A stretch of DNA of 64,000 nt. Origin: Lachnospiraceae bacterium. GTDB lineage: Bacteria > Bacillota > Clostridia > Lachnospirales > Lachnospiraceae. The notes below the pieces were generated by a model. That model made no database searches, was not told the origin of the DNA, and saw nothing but the letters and a program-made list of their open reading frames with translations. Within the stretch, counting starts at the first letter, position 1, and the number at the start of each line of letters is the position of its first letter. The translations under genes were made by a program, and so were the position numbers. Shown in pieces: positions 63,698 to 64,000 of the stretch. Where the stretch lies: assembly GCA_015057515.1 (NCBI GenBank), contig SVED01000002.1, positions 1 to 64,000 of the forward strand, written 5' to 3'.

Positions 63698-64000
63698 CTA
63701 CATATTCCATAAACCGTAGGCAGGAATATTTAAGATGCCTTCAGTAAAGCTAACGGGGTGTAGAGATATTTGTACAGATATGTCTGTATTTGGGTTTTGT
63801 AGCTTGAAGGTTTTGATGTTTTGTGCTTTCTTGTTGGCAGTAAAACGAATGTCTACAGGCACCGCTGTAGATTCACCCTCATAAACAAAAGGAACTCTGG
63901 CAGTGGCCTTAGATATCCAATAGTATAGAAAACCAACCTTGTTGCTAAGTTCCTGGAATATATACTGTTCAGCTACAGCTCCATTTGCTTCAGCAAAGAT
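63698..64000 (-). CDS. C-terminus of a DUF4143-like AAA ATPase (partial)
   Basis: A frame open from the window edge to a TAG at 63698-63700 encodes 100 residues. GAVAEQYIFQELSN followed by FLYYWISKATARVPFVYEG, then TAVPVDIRFTANKKAQNIKTF, has the rhythm of the DUF4143 C-terminal domain of prokaryotic AAA ATPases (gaLtEqyv..qL, lyYWs....aEVDFv, iPIEVK). The Asp of the EVDF and the Lys of the IEVK motif are replaced (ARVPF, VDIR), so the PD-(D/E)XK-like site looks degraded. The ATPase part lies outside the window. Confidence 0.6.
   Translation of the reverse strand: MFAEANGAVAEQYIFQELSNKVGFLYYWISKATARVPFVYEGESTAVPVDIRFTANKKAQNIKTFKLQNPNTDISVQISLHPVSFTEGILNIPAYGLWNM

Overview
The window looks like chromosomal DNA from an obligately anaerobic, low-GC Firmicute. 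Lachnospiraceae (Butyrivibrio/Pseudobutyrivibrio/Roseburia-like) is the best guess, made from gene content and protein style rather than any database match. The evidence includes a type III glutamine synthetase, an anaerobic class III ribonucleotide reductase with NrdR-like operators, an ECF transporter module beside truA-rplM-rpsI, a rubredoxin-fused flavoprotein, strong AGGAGG ribosome-binding sites and many A/T-rich intrinsic terminators. No prophage, insertion sequence, CRISPR array or rRNA was seen; there is one tRNA (Leu, CAG).

Layout. 1-3.4 kb: end of glnN and two DUF4230 proteins. 3.6-9 kb: trpBA (TrpA has altered phosphate-binding loops), asnS, a structured 56-bp direct repeat, a small membrane protein and asnA. 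9-12 kb: cyclase-family hydrolase, AlkD-like repair protein, DegV and thioredoxin. 12-18.3 kb: the conserved ecfA-ecfT-truA-rplM-rpsI string, with both EcfA ATPases fused and a two-gene cassette inserted before truA. That cassette encodes a coiled-coil membrane protein and a membrane-anchored protein with a toxin-nuclease-like C-terminus. 18.3-22 kb: a 72-bp tandem repeat array, an XRE-PurM fusion, a methyltransferase behind a 12-codon leader peptide and nested hairpins, and an SDR. 22.2-25.3 kb: an HD-GYP protein with a cellulose-binding-like sensor next to a PgaC/PgaD-type exopolysaccharide synthase. 25.4-36 kb: acetyltransferase, DHH phosphoesterase, purC, nhaC, Lon-like protease and carB. 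36-44 kb: Dabb protein, DUF3137 with LemA, ZIP transporter, flavin reductase-rubredoxin, two divergent ArsB/SLC13 permeases, cytidylate-kinase-like protein, zinc-ribbon protein and a DtxR-type regulator. 44-50 kb: a GlmU lacking its acetyltransferase half, pth, mfd and a PrsA-like lipoprotein. 50-55 kb: dut-nrdG-nrdD, a trigger-factor-like lipoprotein and tRNA-Leu. 55-64 kb: galE, a hydrolase-methyltransferase fusion, an ABC exporter whose permease-CPBP protein is frameshifted, a GH25 lysozyme, a GGDEF-EAL protein and the end of a DUF4143-like ATPase.

How the genes work together. Two cyclic-di-GMP phosphodiesterases (HD-GYP at 22.2 kb, EAL at 61.7 kb), a PgaCD-like synthase, a uridylyltransferase making UDP-GlcNAc and galE suggest a surface-polysaccharide programme with second-messenger control. 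dut, nrdG and nrdD supply dNTPs anaerobically and carry sites matching the NrdR box. trpBA, asnS/asnA, glnN, purC and carB are nitrogen and nucleotide housekeeping genes. The strongest candidates for new biology are the cassette inside the ribosomal-protein operon, the leader-peptide methyltransferase, the CBM2-like HD-GYP sensor with PgaCD, the XRE-PurM fusion, the hydrolase-LCMT fusion and the 72-bp repeat array.
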